From Adiantum capillus-veneris (taxonomy: Eukaryota; Streptophyta; Polypodiopsida; Polypodiales; Pteridaceae), in NCBI GenBank assembly GCA_014529385.2, contig CM043950.1:79974343-80038342 (forward strand): a DNA stretch of 64,000 bases. The letters run 5' to 3'. This document shows positions 35,253-47,469 of this stretch, in pieces. The notes under the pieces are model-generated. The model was given only the letters and a program-made list of their open reading frames with translations. It was not told the DNA's origin and searched no databases. The translations under genes were made by a program, and so were the position numbers. The number at the start of each line of letters is the position of its first letter. Positions within the stretch are counted from its first letter, which is position 1.

Positions 35253-37345
35253 TCAGGAATCCACCCTCTGCTGCACAGCTTCTTCCTTACTCTGGTCCTC
35301 AGCATTCACTTTATGATCCACCAGCTCTGCTTCCTTTACTGCATCTCATTCTGCTGCATCAGCTTTTCCCATTTCCACCTCTTGTGCTCTATCTACAATC
35401 ACAGTATCAATCTACTCTTCTGTCACTTTCTCCTCAGCTACATCCTGCATCAAAAAACTATTAGTAAAATTCTCCTCTTTCTTTTCTGACTCTGCAAGCT
35501 GCTGTCTCTTATTCTCTTCCATCTGCTGAACCTGCTGCTTCAAACAGTCTCTCTCCTTTTGCAATTCCTCCACTTCCTTCAACAATTGTGCTTCTACCTC
35601 ATGCACTAACCCTGCCTTTAGCACCTCATATGGATACTTAATGACAAATCTCATTCTTTCCTTGGTCTTTTTCCACATCTCCTGTGCAACCAAAGCTAAC
35701 TGCTGCTTGAGAATAGACACTTCTCCTTCTTTCATTAATACTGCACTCAAGCTAATTTCCTCCTGTGCCAACATCTGTTGCTCTAGTATCTGCAAAGGTT
35801 CCAATCTCAACCTCTGCATCTCCACAGTGACCTGTAACTCTACATTCCTCTTTGCCATGTCTTCCAATTCCAAAGCAACCGCTGCCTCCACTTTCTCAAT
35901 CCATTGCTTAAACTCCCCCAATGATCTCTTCGCTTTTGCTAACTCCATCTTCTGTTTCCCCACTGTTTCCTCCATATCCTGCTCATACTTTACTTTCATC
36001 ATAGCTATCTGCTCTTCAAACTCTTTCACCTGTGACACCTGTCCTTTAAACTCCATCAATTTTTCTGCATTCCTTTCAGCTTGCATACTCTGAACCTTCA
36101 GCATATTATTCTGCTGCCTCACAAATTCTTGCACCTGCTGCAGCATCTGAACTACTTTATCACTGTCCAATTTCCCAGTATCTACTGATACTCCAGAGAC
36201 TTCCTCAGCACTAAAGTCTAATCTGGAAAACACTCTGCTGACTGGTTCAGACTTCTTCCTCTTGTTGGATAATGTGAAAGCCTTACCAAGCTTTATTGGT
36301 GTTTCCTCTGCTTTTACCTACATTGGTGAATCAACATCCATGGTGCCAAATTCTGCAAACTGCATTTTTGCTGTGATTTCTTCAAAGGCCTCTCCTGGAG
36401 TATATTTGGCTTTCACCAAATCCTCATAAGCCTCCATATGCTTAGCATTAAACTTCACAAATCCTGTCTTTTCAGAATGCACCATGATGGGATGCTCAAT
36501 CTGAACTGGCTGCTGCTTCTCCTGCACCAGTTTTTCTGCTTTCACAGGCCACCTTGCTTCACCATTCTGTACTCTCTGTGCAAAAAAAACAATGCTGACA
36601 AGTAACCACATAACCTACTATTTGCGTGTGTCTTCCTCTTGTCTGAAGAATGAATCTCTGCTGCCAACTTTTCATACACCCAGTGAGCCCAGCTCACTTC
36701 TCCTCCCTGCTCTGCATAGCTTAATGGTGCAAAGTTTTCTTTTGACATATAATCAAACTTCACAATAAAGCATAGCCTCTCCAAGTACCACTTAAGCTGC
36801 TCTCTCCTAGCATATGCCACATTCTTTAACATGTAATACTGCCTGCCTCCTTCTCTTGGACCAAACTCCTTTTTCAGTGCTTCCTCTGAACACTTTGGAA
36901 TAGGTGTATTAGGATGCAAAGGCAGCTTGAACACCTCAGACACCAACTCCACATTGAGTACCACATGCGGTGACACTCTCCCCTTAGTCTTCCTAAGTAT
37001 TTCCAACTGAGACTTTGCATATACGTTGTTTCTACATTCTTCCCAAGGTAGAATGGCAAACTCATACAATCCTACCTGCTGCAACCATATGGCGTTGCGC
37101 TCTGCCTGACAATCTATGTCAACTTTGAAATCCATAAAAGGGTCCATTAATGCTTGCATCACCTTACCTTCTCACACAGGAGTCGGCGTTGGCGTTTCCT
37201 CTTCTGCAGAGTCACTGTTTTCGTCTGCACTGCTAACGTCAAGCCGCATAGGCAAAGCTTTGCTTCTCAAACGTCGCCCCGAACCTTCGGTCTGCTCCTC
37301 ATCAGGCTGTGGTTGCATGGCCATCAATTGCTTTGCTTTTGGCAT
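35253..37345 (-). pseudogene. Extra ORF downstream of pol, with coiled coil
   Basis: Probable start Met at 37345 (MPKAKQLMAMQPQPDEEQ), a basic then acidic N-terminus, then TGA at 37172. The same frame resumes with a roughly 200-residue globular region (DFKVDIDCQAERNAIWLQQ, VELVSEVFKLPLHPNTPIPK, QLKWYLERLCFIVKFDY). An 8-T run near 36581-36590 shifts the frame. After TAG (36318-36320) comes about 270 residues of coiled coil (VVQMLQQVQEFVRQQN ... EELQKERDCLKQQVQQMEEN), then TAG (35412-35414) and TGA near 35346. The globular part resembles in layout the plant-transposon-protein regions of Athila/Tat extra ORFs. Homology is not certain and function is unknown. Confidence 0.65.
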
Positions 37346-40300
37346 GGCAGGACTGAATAAAGCTTCTTCAAGCGAAAACCCGAATGCTCCGCGCTGCTGC
37401 ATGTGTACTGAACTTTTGTTGCATGTATGATTATACTCGCTGCACCATGCACACATATCTCCACCCAGTATCCTTGAAGTGCTACGAAACTTCTTTTCAG
37501 CACACTCCCCGAAGTTATTAATCCGGCCTAATAATTTCTTATTAAAAATTCCGACTTGGTCAGTTCCGACAAAGGTACTCTTCCAACATCTACAATGTTG
37601 AATCGGATGTGCACTTTGGAACTGCCTACTTCCTCCAACCCGTGAATTATATGGGATACTATGAAAAGACCTCCTCAAATCCATGCAAACCAGCATTTTT
37701 CCTTTTGCTTTTGCTGATTCTGAATCTCCTGGCTGTAGGGGTATTACAGTCATACAAGCTACACTTGGCCAGTCCAAATGAGGTGGCTTTCCCTGAAATT
37801 TCTTCAGCCTGAAACCATTAACTGCCCTTTCCACTCTTGTACCAAACACATCAGCTATGATGAATGTCCCTTGTCCTTTATCCTGCACAATCTGATATGG
37901 TCCCTGATATCTCAATGACAATTTACCAGGATGTGGTCCCAGCTTAGAGTTGTACAACATAACCCAATCTCCAACCTGAAAGATCTTGAACTTCACATTC
38001 TTGGTCACCCATGCTTGTCTTCTTCTTTGTATGACTTCAGTAATGTAAGAGCTTACCAACCTATCCTCTTCCAGCTGCATCAGATACTTGTTCCTGTGTA
38101 GTACTGACAACTTTGGAGACTGCTTCTCTGCTGAGACTCTTAAACTTGGTACCACAAACTCCATAGGCACCACAGCTTCCAGCCCATACACCAGCTTGAA
38201 TGGTGTCATACCAGTAGTGACTTTGAAAGCTGTTCTAAAGAACCATAAGGCAGAATCCAACTTATCATCCCAATCCTTCTGATTCTCTGTCACAATCTTT
38301 TTCAAAATCCTTACCAGTGTTTTGTTGGAGCTCTCAGCCTGACCATTAGCCTGTGGATGATATGCTGTAGACTTCTTGTGCATAATCATATGTGTCCTTG
38401 TTAGCTCTGAAATTACTTCATTCAGAAAATGAGTTCCTCTGTCACTTACCAGCTCCACTGGACACCCAAACCTGGTCATAATGTTATGATAAAGAAATCT
38501 GGCCACACTTGAAGCTTTATTATCCTTCAATGCTACTGCTTCTACCCACTTAGTGCAATAATCTGTAGCCACTAAAATGTATCTGCATCCCCTCTTGGAA
38601 GTTGGTTTGACAGGTCCTACAAAGTCCAAACCCCACTTTTGAAAAGGTTCCAAAGGCAAAATAGGATGATCCCCCATCCTATCCCTGTTTGAATCAGGTT
38701 GACCTGTTTTCTGACAAATTACACATCTTTTGGCATAATCATGTGCATCCTTTAAAACTGTGGGCCACCATAATCCAGCCTGCAAAATCTTCTTCCCTGT
38801 AATATCTCCCGAGAAATGCCCTCCTGCTGTGCCTGAATGTGCTTCCTGCAAGACTGCACTTTGCTCAAATTCTGGCACACATCTTCTTATCACTTGATCA
38901 ATGCCTTTCTTATATAGTGCCCCTGCAATAACTAAATAGGGTCTGGTTTTCAGTGCAAATTTTCTTCTCTGATCAGCATTGAACTCCCTTGGTATAGTTC
39001 CATCAGTCAAAAACATCAGCAACTGATCATACCAAGAATCAGTCACAGCAGTCTGCACATCAAACAGCTGAGCATCAGGAAGTGCATCATCTACCCCAGT
39101 AGGTGCTTCACCTGTTTCAATCCTGCTTAGATAATCTGCAATTACATGCTCCTTCCTAGGAGTATGCTCAATTTGAAAGTCAAACTCCTGCAACAACAAC
39201 ATCCATCTTGCAAGCCTTCCAGTAAGAAGTGGCTTCTTGATCAAATACAACAAAGCCTGATGATCAACATGAAAAACTATCTTGTTCCCCAACAAGTAAT
39301 GCCTGAACTTATTCAATGCATATACCATCCCTAAAGCTTCTCTTTCTGTCACAGGATAGTTTCTTTCTGCACCTGTGAGAACCCTGCTTGCATAGTACAC
39401 AGGTCTGAACCATCCCTTCTCCTTCTCCTGCATCAGTACAGCTCCTATTGCTATATCCGAGGCATCAACAAACACATGAAAAGGCAATGACCAATCAGGT
39501 GGCTGCAAAATTGGTGCTACTGATATCATTTTCTTCAACATCTGAAATGATTTCTGCTGAGGCTCATCCCATACAAATGCCACATCCTTCTTTGTTAATT
39601 GAGTTAATGGCAAGCATACATTAGACAAATACCTCAAATATCTGGAGTGCCACTTTGTCTGTCCAACAAACCTCATTAACTCTTTAACATTGGTAGGAAC
39701 TGGTGCTGCTTGAATGGCTTCTATTTTCTTGACATCTATAGCCATTCCTGCTTCTGACACCACATGTCCTAAAAGTATTCCACTCCTCACAGCAATTACA
39801 CTTTTATAAGGATTCAGAGCCATCCTGAATTGTCTGCATCTTTCAAAACAGAGCTTCAGATGTAGCAGATGTTTATCCTTCTTTCGAAACACTGAGAAAT
39901 CATCCACAAAGACTCTCATAAAGTCCTGTAAGTAAGGTTCAAACACCTTATGAGCAACAAAATTAAATGAAGGTGGTCCATTGGTTAACCCAAAACTCAT
40001 CACTGTGTATGCAAAGGCTCCCCATTCAGTTATAAAAGCTGTTTTATGCTGATCCGACTCAGCAACACTAATCTGATTATAACCAAAAAAACCATCCAAA
40101 AAGCTGTACATTTCATGACCAGCTACTGCATCCAACACAGCATCACAAAATGGCATAGGAAAGGGATCAGTAATGGTTGCTGCATTCAATTTTCTATAAT
40201 CCACACATACTCTTAAAGCTCCATTTTTCTTTGGCACAACCAGTATAGGAGACAACCATGATACTTCATGTACAGGTTTAATGAACCCTACTGCCAGGAG

Positions 40301-41494
40301 CTTATCAAGCTCCTCCTTCACCTGTTTGGCAAAGTTAGGATTCATTCTATATCTTTGCTGCACAATTGGTTTTGAACCCTCTTTCAAATTAATCCTATGC
40401 TGATGTAGTGCTGGGTCAATGCCTCTCACCTGAGAATAATCCCAAGCAAACACATCCTTATAATCAACCAATAATTGCAACAGCTGTGCCAGAAATTCCC
40501 CTTGAATGTGTGCACTCACTCTGACCATTCTTGGTTCTGCCTCTGTTCCGAAATTCAGCTCCTGAAGCTCCTCCTTTTCTACCCTGCTTGATGCCCCAAA
40601 CTTCTTTTCATAAATTTTCTCAGCCATATCCCTGGCCTCCTTTTCTTCTTGCTGAATCTGTTCCTTATCAGACATAGCATATTTTTGGTCCACCAACTGT
40701 AACAGTTCCTTACCCTGCACTGTCTGTCCTGGTGCTAAACCTGTATCTGGCTCATCCTGTTCCTTACCTTGCTGTAACATGCTTTCCACATCTACTTCAA
40801 ACACAGGTACAACAGTTGGATTGGCCTTCAAGAACTCTTCCTCTTGGCAATCTGTGACCTCATCAGCAAAATTAATAGTCTGAGCAAACAGTGGTTTCTC
40901 ACTTAATGGAACCATCTTCCTTCCCCTCATAGGTATGGTTACTTTCTTTTTCCCTTTTTTCAATATGACAACATTTTCTCCCCAGTCCTGTCTTACTTTA
41001 GCCAATCTGAACCAAGGCCTTCCTAATAGCATTTCATATGCAGCTGCTGAGTCTGACATTATGAGTACCACAAAATTAACAAAAAAGGATAATCCTGACA
41101 CCTGAATTTCCTGTGCTTTGAGAATTCCCAAAGGTTGTACCCTAGATTGGTCTGCCATTTTCACCTGAAAAGGTGCTGGAGCCATAGTTCCCAACTCCAT
41201 TCTTTTGTACACTGCCTCTGGTAAAATATTCACCCCAGAGCCTCCATCCAATAACACATCATCAAAATTTTCTCCAAGAAAGTGTACTTTAATAACTGGT
41301 ACCACAAAGTCCACATCTGTTGGATCAATTCTATTTGCTGCTGCTGGAGAAAACTGCCTGTCCATTGTGCCAAGTCCATTCAGGTTCTGCAGCTTTCTGA
41401 ACAATCTGTCTTTGAAAGCTGGAACTAGTTGCAACAACTGATCCAAAGATAATTGAAGAGGTGAGCTAATAAGTATTTCAAACCAATCCTTATC
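37172..41494 (-). CDS. pol: Gypsy pol: protease, RT, RNase H, integrase
   Basis: The frame is open from the TAG at 41495 to the TGA at 37172, about 1,440 codons. Domains in order: protease LLDGGSGVNILPEAVYK (about residues 60-80), RT with VCVDYRKLN, FLDGFFGYNQI, FGLTNGPPSF and catalytic FVDDFSVF, RNase H FVDASDIAIGAVLMQ and HVDHQALLYL, integrase zinc finger (HSGTAGGHF ... CVICQ) and core LDFVGP, SDRGTHF, GQAESSNKTL with all three acidic residues. Integrase C-terminal KLSLRYQGPYQI follows, with no chromodomain. About 100 residues before the stop look like untranslated spacer left open plus the start of the next ORF. There is no ATG at the frame's beginning. It lies in the gag frame, so expression as gag-pol is likely. 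Catalytic residues look intact. Confidence 0.92.
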   Translation of the reverse strand, partial: DKDWFEILISSPLQLSLDQLLQLVPAFKDRLFRKLQNLNGLGTMDRQFSPAAANRIDPTDVDFVVPVIKVHFLGENFDDVLLDGGSGVNILPEAVYKRMELGTMAPAPFQVKMADQSRVQPLGILKAQEIQVSGLSFFVNFVVLIMSDSAAAYEMLLGRPWFRLAKVRQDWGENVVILKKGKKKVTIPMRGRKMVPLSEKPLFAQTINFADEVTDCQEEEFLKANPTVVPVFEVDVESMLQQGKEQDEPDTGLAPGQTVQGKELLQLVDQKYAMSDKEQIQQEEKEARDMAEKIYEKKFGASSRVEKEELQELNFGTEAEPRMVRVSAHIQGEFLAQLLQLLVDYKDVFAWDYSQVRGIDPALHQHRINLKEGSKPIVQQRYRMNPNFAKQVKEELDKLLAVGFIKPVHEVSWLSPILVVPKKNGALRVCVDYRKLNAATITDPFPMPFCDAVLDAVAGHEMYSFLDGFFGYNQISVAESDQHKTAFITEWGAFAYTVMSFGLTNGPPSFNFVAHKVFEPYLQDFMRVFVDDFSVFRKKDKHLLHLKLCFERCRQFRMALNPYKSVIAVRSGILLGHVVSEAGMAIDVKKIEAIQAAPVPTNVKELMRFVGQTKWHSRYLRYLSNVCLPLTQLTKKDVAFVWDEPQQKSFQMLKKMISVAPILQPPDWSLPFHVFVDASDIAIGAVLMQEKEKGWFRPVYYASRVLTGAERNYPVTEREALGMVYALNKFRHYLLGNKIVFHVDHQALLYLIKKPLLTGRLARWMLLLQEFDFQIEHTPRKEHVIADYLSRIETGEAPTGVDDALPDAQLFDVQTAVTDSWYDQLLMFLTDGTIPREFNADQRRKFALKTRPYLVIAGALYKKGIDQVIRRCVPEFEQSAVLQEAHSGTAGGHFSGDITGKKILQAGLWWPTVLKDAHDYAKRCVICQKTGQPDSNRDRMGDHPILPLEPFQKWGLDFVGPVKPTSKRGCRYILVATDYCTKWVEAVALKDNKASSVARFLYHNIMTRFGCPVELVSDRGTHFLNEVISELTRTHMIMHKKSTAYHPQANGQAESSNKTLVRILKKIVTENQKDWDDKLDSALWFFRTAFKVTTGMTPFKLVYGLEAVVPMEFVVPSLRVSAEKQSPKLSVLHRNKYLMQLEEDRLVSSYITEVIQRRRQAWVTKNVKFKIFQVGDWVMLYNSKLGPHPGKLSLRYQGPYQIVQDKGQGTFIIADVFGTRVERAVNGFRLKKFQGKPPHLDWPSVACMTVIPLQPGDSESAKAKGKMLVCMDLRRSFHSIPYNSRVGGSRQFQSAHPIQHCRCWKSTFVGTDQVGIFNKKLLGRINNFGECAEKKFRSTSRILGGDMCAWCSEYNHTCNKSSVHMQQRGAFGFSLEEALFSPAMPKAKQLMAMQPQPDEEQTEGSGRRLRSKALPMRLDVSSADENSDSAEEETPTPTPV

Positions 41495-41851
41495 CTATTT
41501 ATTTTCCACCTCCTTACTCCCTTTATTCTGCTCTTCCTTTTCTTTTGGGTCATCCTCAATATCCACCTGCTTTACCTGGTGTTTGGCAATCCTTTTTGTA
41601 ACCTGGTCTCTTACCCCTTTTTGCTCCTTCCAATCCAAAGGTGCTTTATCCTTAGACCTAGTCACTGCTAGAACTTCAACATGATCCTCCTGCACACATT
41701 GGTTGCAGTCACAAGCCCATTGATGTTCCTCTTCATTCCCTTGCTGCTCCTGTTCTTGGTCAGTATCTTGCATCTGCTTATCCTGAGAAAGCACATCAAA
41801 CAAGATTACATTTGCCTGAGCTGCTGGCTGATTTTGCTGCTGCTGCTGTTG
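41495..41851 (-). CDS. Gag-pol linker frame between two TAG codons
   Basis: A 118-codon stretch in the same frame as gag and pol. It starts with a Gln run directly after the gag TAG (CAA CAG CAG CAG...), contains CDCNQCVQ and is Glu/Gln/Lys rich, then ends at TAG 41495-41497 and continues with DKDWFEILIS into pol. It has no enzyme motif. The first TAG sits within a CAG repeat and is one C-to-T change from CAG. Confidence 0.7.
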   Translation of the reverse strand, partial: QQQQQQNQPAAQANVILFDVLSQDKQMQDTDQEQEQQGNEEEHQWACDCNQCVQEDHVEVLAVTRSKDKAPLDWKEQKGVRDQVTKRIAKHQVKQVDIEDDPKEKEEQNKGSKEVENK

Positions 41852-43246
41852 CTAATTTTCAGGTTGATTGGGCTGATTATATCTCACAATGGGCATTCCC
41901 CTTTCTTCCCTATTCTTCACCCATAAAGCACAATTGGGACCTACCCAGTGATCTGGTGCACCACAGTACACACAGGGTCTCCTATTATTATTGTTCTCCT
42001 GCTCTCTCCAAGGAGGTCTAGGAGGTCTTGTCCTCTGAAATGGTGGTCTTCCCCTAAATGGTGCTGCTTGATTTGCTCCAATTTCTGGTCTTCCTCTTCC
42101 TATGTTAGGTGCTGTCTGCCCTCTATTCTTTGGATTATACCAACAGCTAGCAGTACTATGTCCATCCCTTTCACAAATGTGACAATACACTTTTTCTTTA
42201 GGTGCTACAACAGAATAATCAAACTTTTTAAGTTTGTCTACCAAATCTTGCTCAATACTCTGCTTTTGCTTGACTTTCTTCTTCTTACAGCTCTGTTTCT
42301 TCTTTCTTTTTTCTGTTTCCTCATCACTGTCTGATGGTGAGTCTGAATCTGAGTTCCCACTGGAATCTGTGTCTTCAGATGCTTCTTCTGAATCTGAGTC
42401 ACTGTCTTCTTTTCCTTTTGCCTTGGTCATGCCAAGTCTCTTCTCCACCCTTGCAGCAGCAGTAACAAGGTCATCCAGACCTCCAGCAATATCAATGCTA
42501 GCTACTGCTCCCTTTAAGCTGCTTCTCAATCCTTTCAAAAAATAACCTGCTAACATTTCATTAGTGGGTCTTTCATTCCCCTGCAATCTTTCTACTAAAA
42601 TTCTGAACTTCTGTGCATAGTCTTCAACCAGCATCTTATTTTGCTTAATGTCTCTGAGTTTTCTCGGGACATCAGTCGGAGTCTTCTCCTTTCTAAATCT
42701 CTGCAGAAATGCCTGCTTCAAAGCATTATAAGTAGCAAAATGTGCAATGCCATATTGGCTGAACCAACTCATGGCCTTTCCTTCCAATGTGACAGCAAAC
42801 TGTTCCATCTTTACTCCATCAGCATACATCACCTGATAGCCACTTGCCTGCCACTTAGTTTCAAACTGTGCCACATGACAGTCAGCATCTTCCTTACTCC
42901 CTGCTCTAAACTTGGCTGCCTTGACCTTTGGGTTGGGTGGTGGTTGAGCCATTGGAATGGGTTGTGGTGGTCTCCTAGGTCTTTGCCTGGTAGCCCCCTG
43001 AAGTGGGTCAAACTGGATCCTTCTCCTGGTGGTTCTTCCTGCCAGGAATAAAGCTCCAATAAATTGCCTCACTCTCTCTTCTCCTGCTGCTCCTGATCCT
43101 ACCCCTCCTTGGTCTACAGGTTGCTGCCCCTGAGCATCGGGTGATTGCTGATTGTCATGATCATAGTTAAATGGATCAATGTTTCCAGCCTGTGCTTGAG
43201 CCCTTGTGTAGTACACTCTTCCTACTCTCCTGTCTCCCTCTGACAT
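41852..43246 (-). CDS. gag: Gypsy gag with two CCHC zinc knuckles
   Basis: Gag forms the virus-like particle and binds element RNA. ATG at 43246 (MSEGDRRVGRVYYTRAQ), 464 codons. The gag core lies at about residues 105-230 (HVAQFETKWQASGYQ, AMSWFSQYG, FLQRFRKEKTPTDVPRKL, YAQKFRILVERLQG). An acidic Ser/Asp/Glu tract and a Lys-rich patch follow, then knuckles CHICERDGHSTASC and CVYCGAPDHWVGPNC. The leader from the primer site is only about 25 bases. It ends at TAG (41852-41854), followed in frame by CAA CAG. No internal lesion is seen. Confidence 0.92.
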   Translation of the reverse strand: MSEGDRRVGRVYYTRAQAQAGNIDPFNYDHDNQQSPDAQGQQPVDQGGVGSGAAGEERVRQFIGALFLAGRTTRRRIQFDPLQGATRQRPRRPPQPIPMAQPPPNPKVKAAKFRAGSKEDADCHVAQFETKWQASGYQVMYADGVKMEQFAVTLEGKAMSWFSQYGIAHFATYNALKQAFLQRFRKEKTPTDVPRKLRDIKQNKMLVEDYAQKFRILVERLQGNERPTNEMLAGYFLKGLRSSLKGAVASIDIAGGLDDLVTAAARVEKRLGMTKAKGKEDSDSDSEEASEDTDSSGNSDSDSPSDSDEETEKRKKKQSCKKKKVKQKQSIEQDLVDKLKKFDYSVVAPKEKVYCHICERDGHSTASCWYNPKNRGQTAPNIGRGRPEIGANQAAPFRGRPPFQRTRPPRPPWREQENNNNRRPCVYCGAPDHWVGPNCALWVKNREERGMPIVRYNQPNQPEN

Positions 43247-43270
43247 GCATCATTACTTGAAAATAAACGT

Positions 43271-43290
43271 TAACCCAGCGGATCGCCAAA
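43271..43290 (-). promoter_or_regulatory. Primer-binding site of the 8.9-kb gypsy element
   Basis: In sense it reads TTTGGCGATCCGCTGGGTTA, 2 bases inside the 5' LTR. It begins with the TGGCG typical of several gypsy primer sites and differs from the tRNA-Met site used by the other elements. The tRNA is not identified from memory, though an Arg-type end is possible. Confidence 0.7.
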
Positions 43291-43292
43291 TG

Positions 43293-43672
43293 TGTTGTGG
43301 GTTAGGTCAACACATGAACATCATACACAGCAAGAATAACCATCTACTCCACCATACTTCATTAACAACAATTCAGACACAGTAAACATGACTACTCAAA
43401 AATATCAGAGTAAGCAGAGACAATATACTGAATAGTTGCTCAACTGCACCATCATCATCACATTCATATCAGAGAACAGATACCTCTTGCGCAGATACAT
43501 TCCCCACTTATATAGATAAATCCGACTTAACTACCCAGTCACAAGGCATTCAGCAGACTGCAACTGAAAGACAGTTACATCCGACTTAGCAAAATACAGC
43601 TCAGTAAATATCCGATAAGTCAAAATCCGACTTAGCTATTCAGAGTCAGTTTCTGACATGTGCCTCTCAACA
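43293..43672 (-). repeat. 5' LTR of the 8.9-kb gypsy element
   Basis: 380 bp, differing from the left LTR at six positions by eye. It is flanked by GTTCT at 43673-43677. CTTATATAGATAAAT near 43507 could provide a TATA-like element on the sense strand. Confidence 0.95.
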
Positions 43673-43677
43673 GTTCT

Positions 43678-45720
<2,043 letters not shown>

Positions 45721-45724
45721 CTCC

Positions 45725-45876
45725 TTTGCAATTGGCATGTTTCTAGCAATTTCCTAGGACTGAGATATGGATATCACATTCACAAGAATCATTTGGCTCG
45801 TTTGCAATTGGCATGTTTCTAGCAACTTCCTGAGACTGATCTATGGATATCACATTCACAAGAATCATTGGCTTGG
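45725..45876. repeat. 76-bp tandem duplication
   Basis: TTTGCAATTGGCATGTTTCT starts at 45725 and again at 45801, with a few mismatches. It lies inside the decayed gag region next to it. Confidence 0.85.
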
Positions 45877-47469
45877 TTTTAAATCCACTCAAACAAGGCA
45901 TAACTCCAATGAGATCATCGTTGCTTTTCCTTTGTTTTTTGGATTCTTGGGTTATTTTGGAAGTAAAAGATCTTTCCCACAACCCTCACAAAACACAAAA
46001 ATCTTTGTTTGCTCACATTTTCTTGGACAAACTTGTGCTCAATGGTTACCTCTACATTCATAGCAAGGACCTTTCAACTGAGAGGCTTGTTGTGCCCCCA
46101 TTAACTATTGTCTTGTCCTAGGAGGATAGACTCTCGGTTTATAGTTCTAATTTACTATGAACATGAGTATATTTTTGTGCAATGTGTAATGATTTTTCAT
46201 TGGTGGAGCAATGTATGAAGGTTTTGCAGCCTTATATGAGCTTACCTAGGAATGATAACTCTCACTGGCATATGCATTTCCTTTTGGCTCTTGCTCATTT
46301 CATAGTATATCAATCAATCACTATTGTCTTGACGTAAAGGAGTTTTCTGGGCCAACACAGGTTATAGGAAATCTCCCCCCTTTGTACTGCTTTTTTGGGC
46401 CTATTGGTACTCCAAGGGTGGTGGAAAGTTTTGCATCACCGGAGCTCCATATGGACTTTCTCTCACATAATTGATGTTATAAAAACACTAGTTTATCTCA
46501 TCATTGGTGTATTCTTGCTTGATTACATACCACATTAAAGCTCCTTGTAGGTTCATTACTTGAAGTAATTGTCATTGCAGATTTGGGTATGGTTCATTCT
46601 TCTGATAACTTCCTTGATTATTTGATCAAAATTTGGTGTGACTGAAGCAAGAGCATTGTGTTTTGTTGATGATTCACTGGTGGTTAAAGAGGCACTTCTG
46701 GTAGTAATGTCCGCTTCTTCCACTACCTCTCCATAAATTTTGCAATTGTCTACTATATAAAATTCTTCTCTAGTGACCTGCTCAAATGTGGTGCATGTCT
46801 TCAAATGCAAGTCCTTCTTGAGAGTTTCCTTTCTCAAGACCTCTATGAAGAGGACTAATAATTTCTCATCTTGTGGTAACTCTCTAACCCGACATTTCTT
46901 GATGTATTGCTTCAAGTGAAGAAAAGCTTTATTCACCTTTTCATTCTCTTTCTTCTTAAAGGTGTACATTTGGACAAACTATGTTGTGCTTGATTCCTCT
47001 TTTTGAAAAATTCCTTTGCAAAAACTCGGAGAAAATACTTAATATTTGGTAAATCTATTCTATTTAGTGGCTAGACCCATGTTACTATTGTCCCTTCAAA
47101 AGTTAGCCCAAATTCCTCATATTGAGTGTAGAAATCCACAACTTGTTTAGCTATTCAGACTTGATAAAAGAGTGAAACATGTGTATATGGATTTTGGGAT
47201 CCTTTGTACTTTTGGGCAACACACTTTTCCACTTGATATAGTTCTATTTGGCATGTTTTAGCTACCATTCTCATGACCCTAGGTTCTCCTAAAACAACGT
47301 CTATAGCTTCATATATACCACTAGTAATTTTGATTGGATTTCTCTCCCTACCTCTCTCATATGGTTGCACATCCCTAGTGTCGGCGTAGGTGGCTAGATC
47401 GTCACTCCCCTGATGTGTGGCATGTGGAACCCTAAAACTCAGGAATCCCATCGGTTGTCGTATTGACAA
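45743..47469 (-). pseudogene. Decayed gypsy gag region
   Basis: At 46969-46556 a gag-like helical segment (NKAFLHLKQYIKKCRVRELPQDEKLLVLFIEVL ... ETLKKDLHLKTCTTFEQVTREE) is readable. Near 46070-46010 there is a CCHC knuckle CYECRGNH-stop-AQVC. The upstream reading 47469-47155 has no family. With the knuckle after the helical core, gag is the simplest call. No protease or RT is attached. Confidence 0.55.

Larger units (their letters stand above)
34813..43672 (-). mobile_element. Near-complete Ty3/gypsy element, 8,860 bp
   Basis: Two 380-bp LTRs, a perfect 5-bp target duplication GTTCT (34808-34812 and 43673-43677), a primer site, gag with two zinc knuckles, pol with protease, RT, RNase H and integrase but no chromodomain, and an additional ORF between pol and the 3' LTR. 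The integrase (YHPQANGQAESSNKTL) and the extra ORF point to the Tat/Athila-like branch rather than the chromoviruses. The LTRs differ at 6 of 380 positions by eye, so it is the youngest autonomous element here. Confidence 0.93.
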
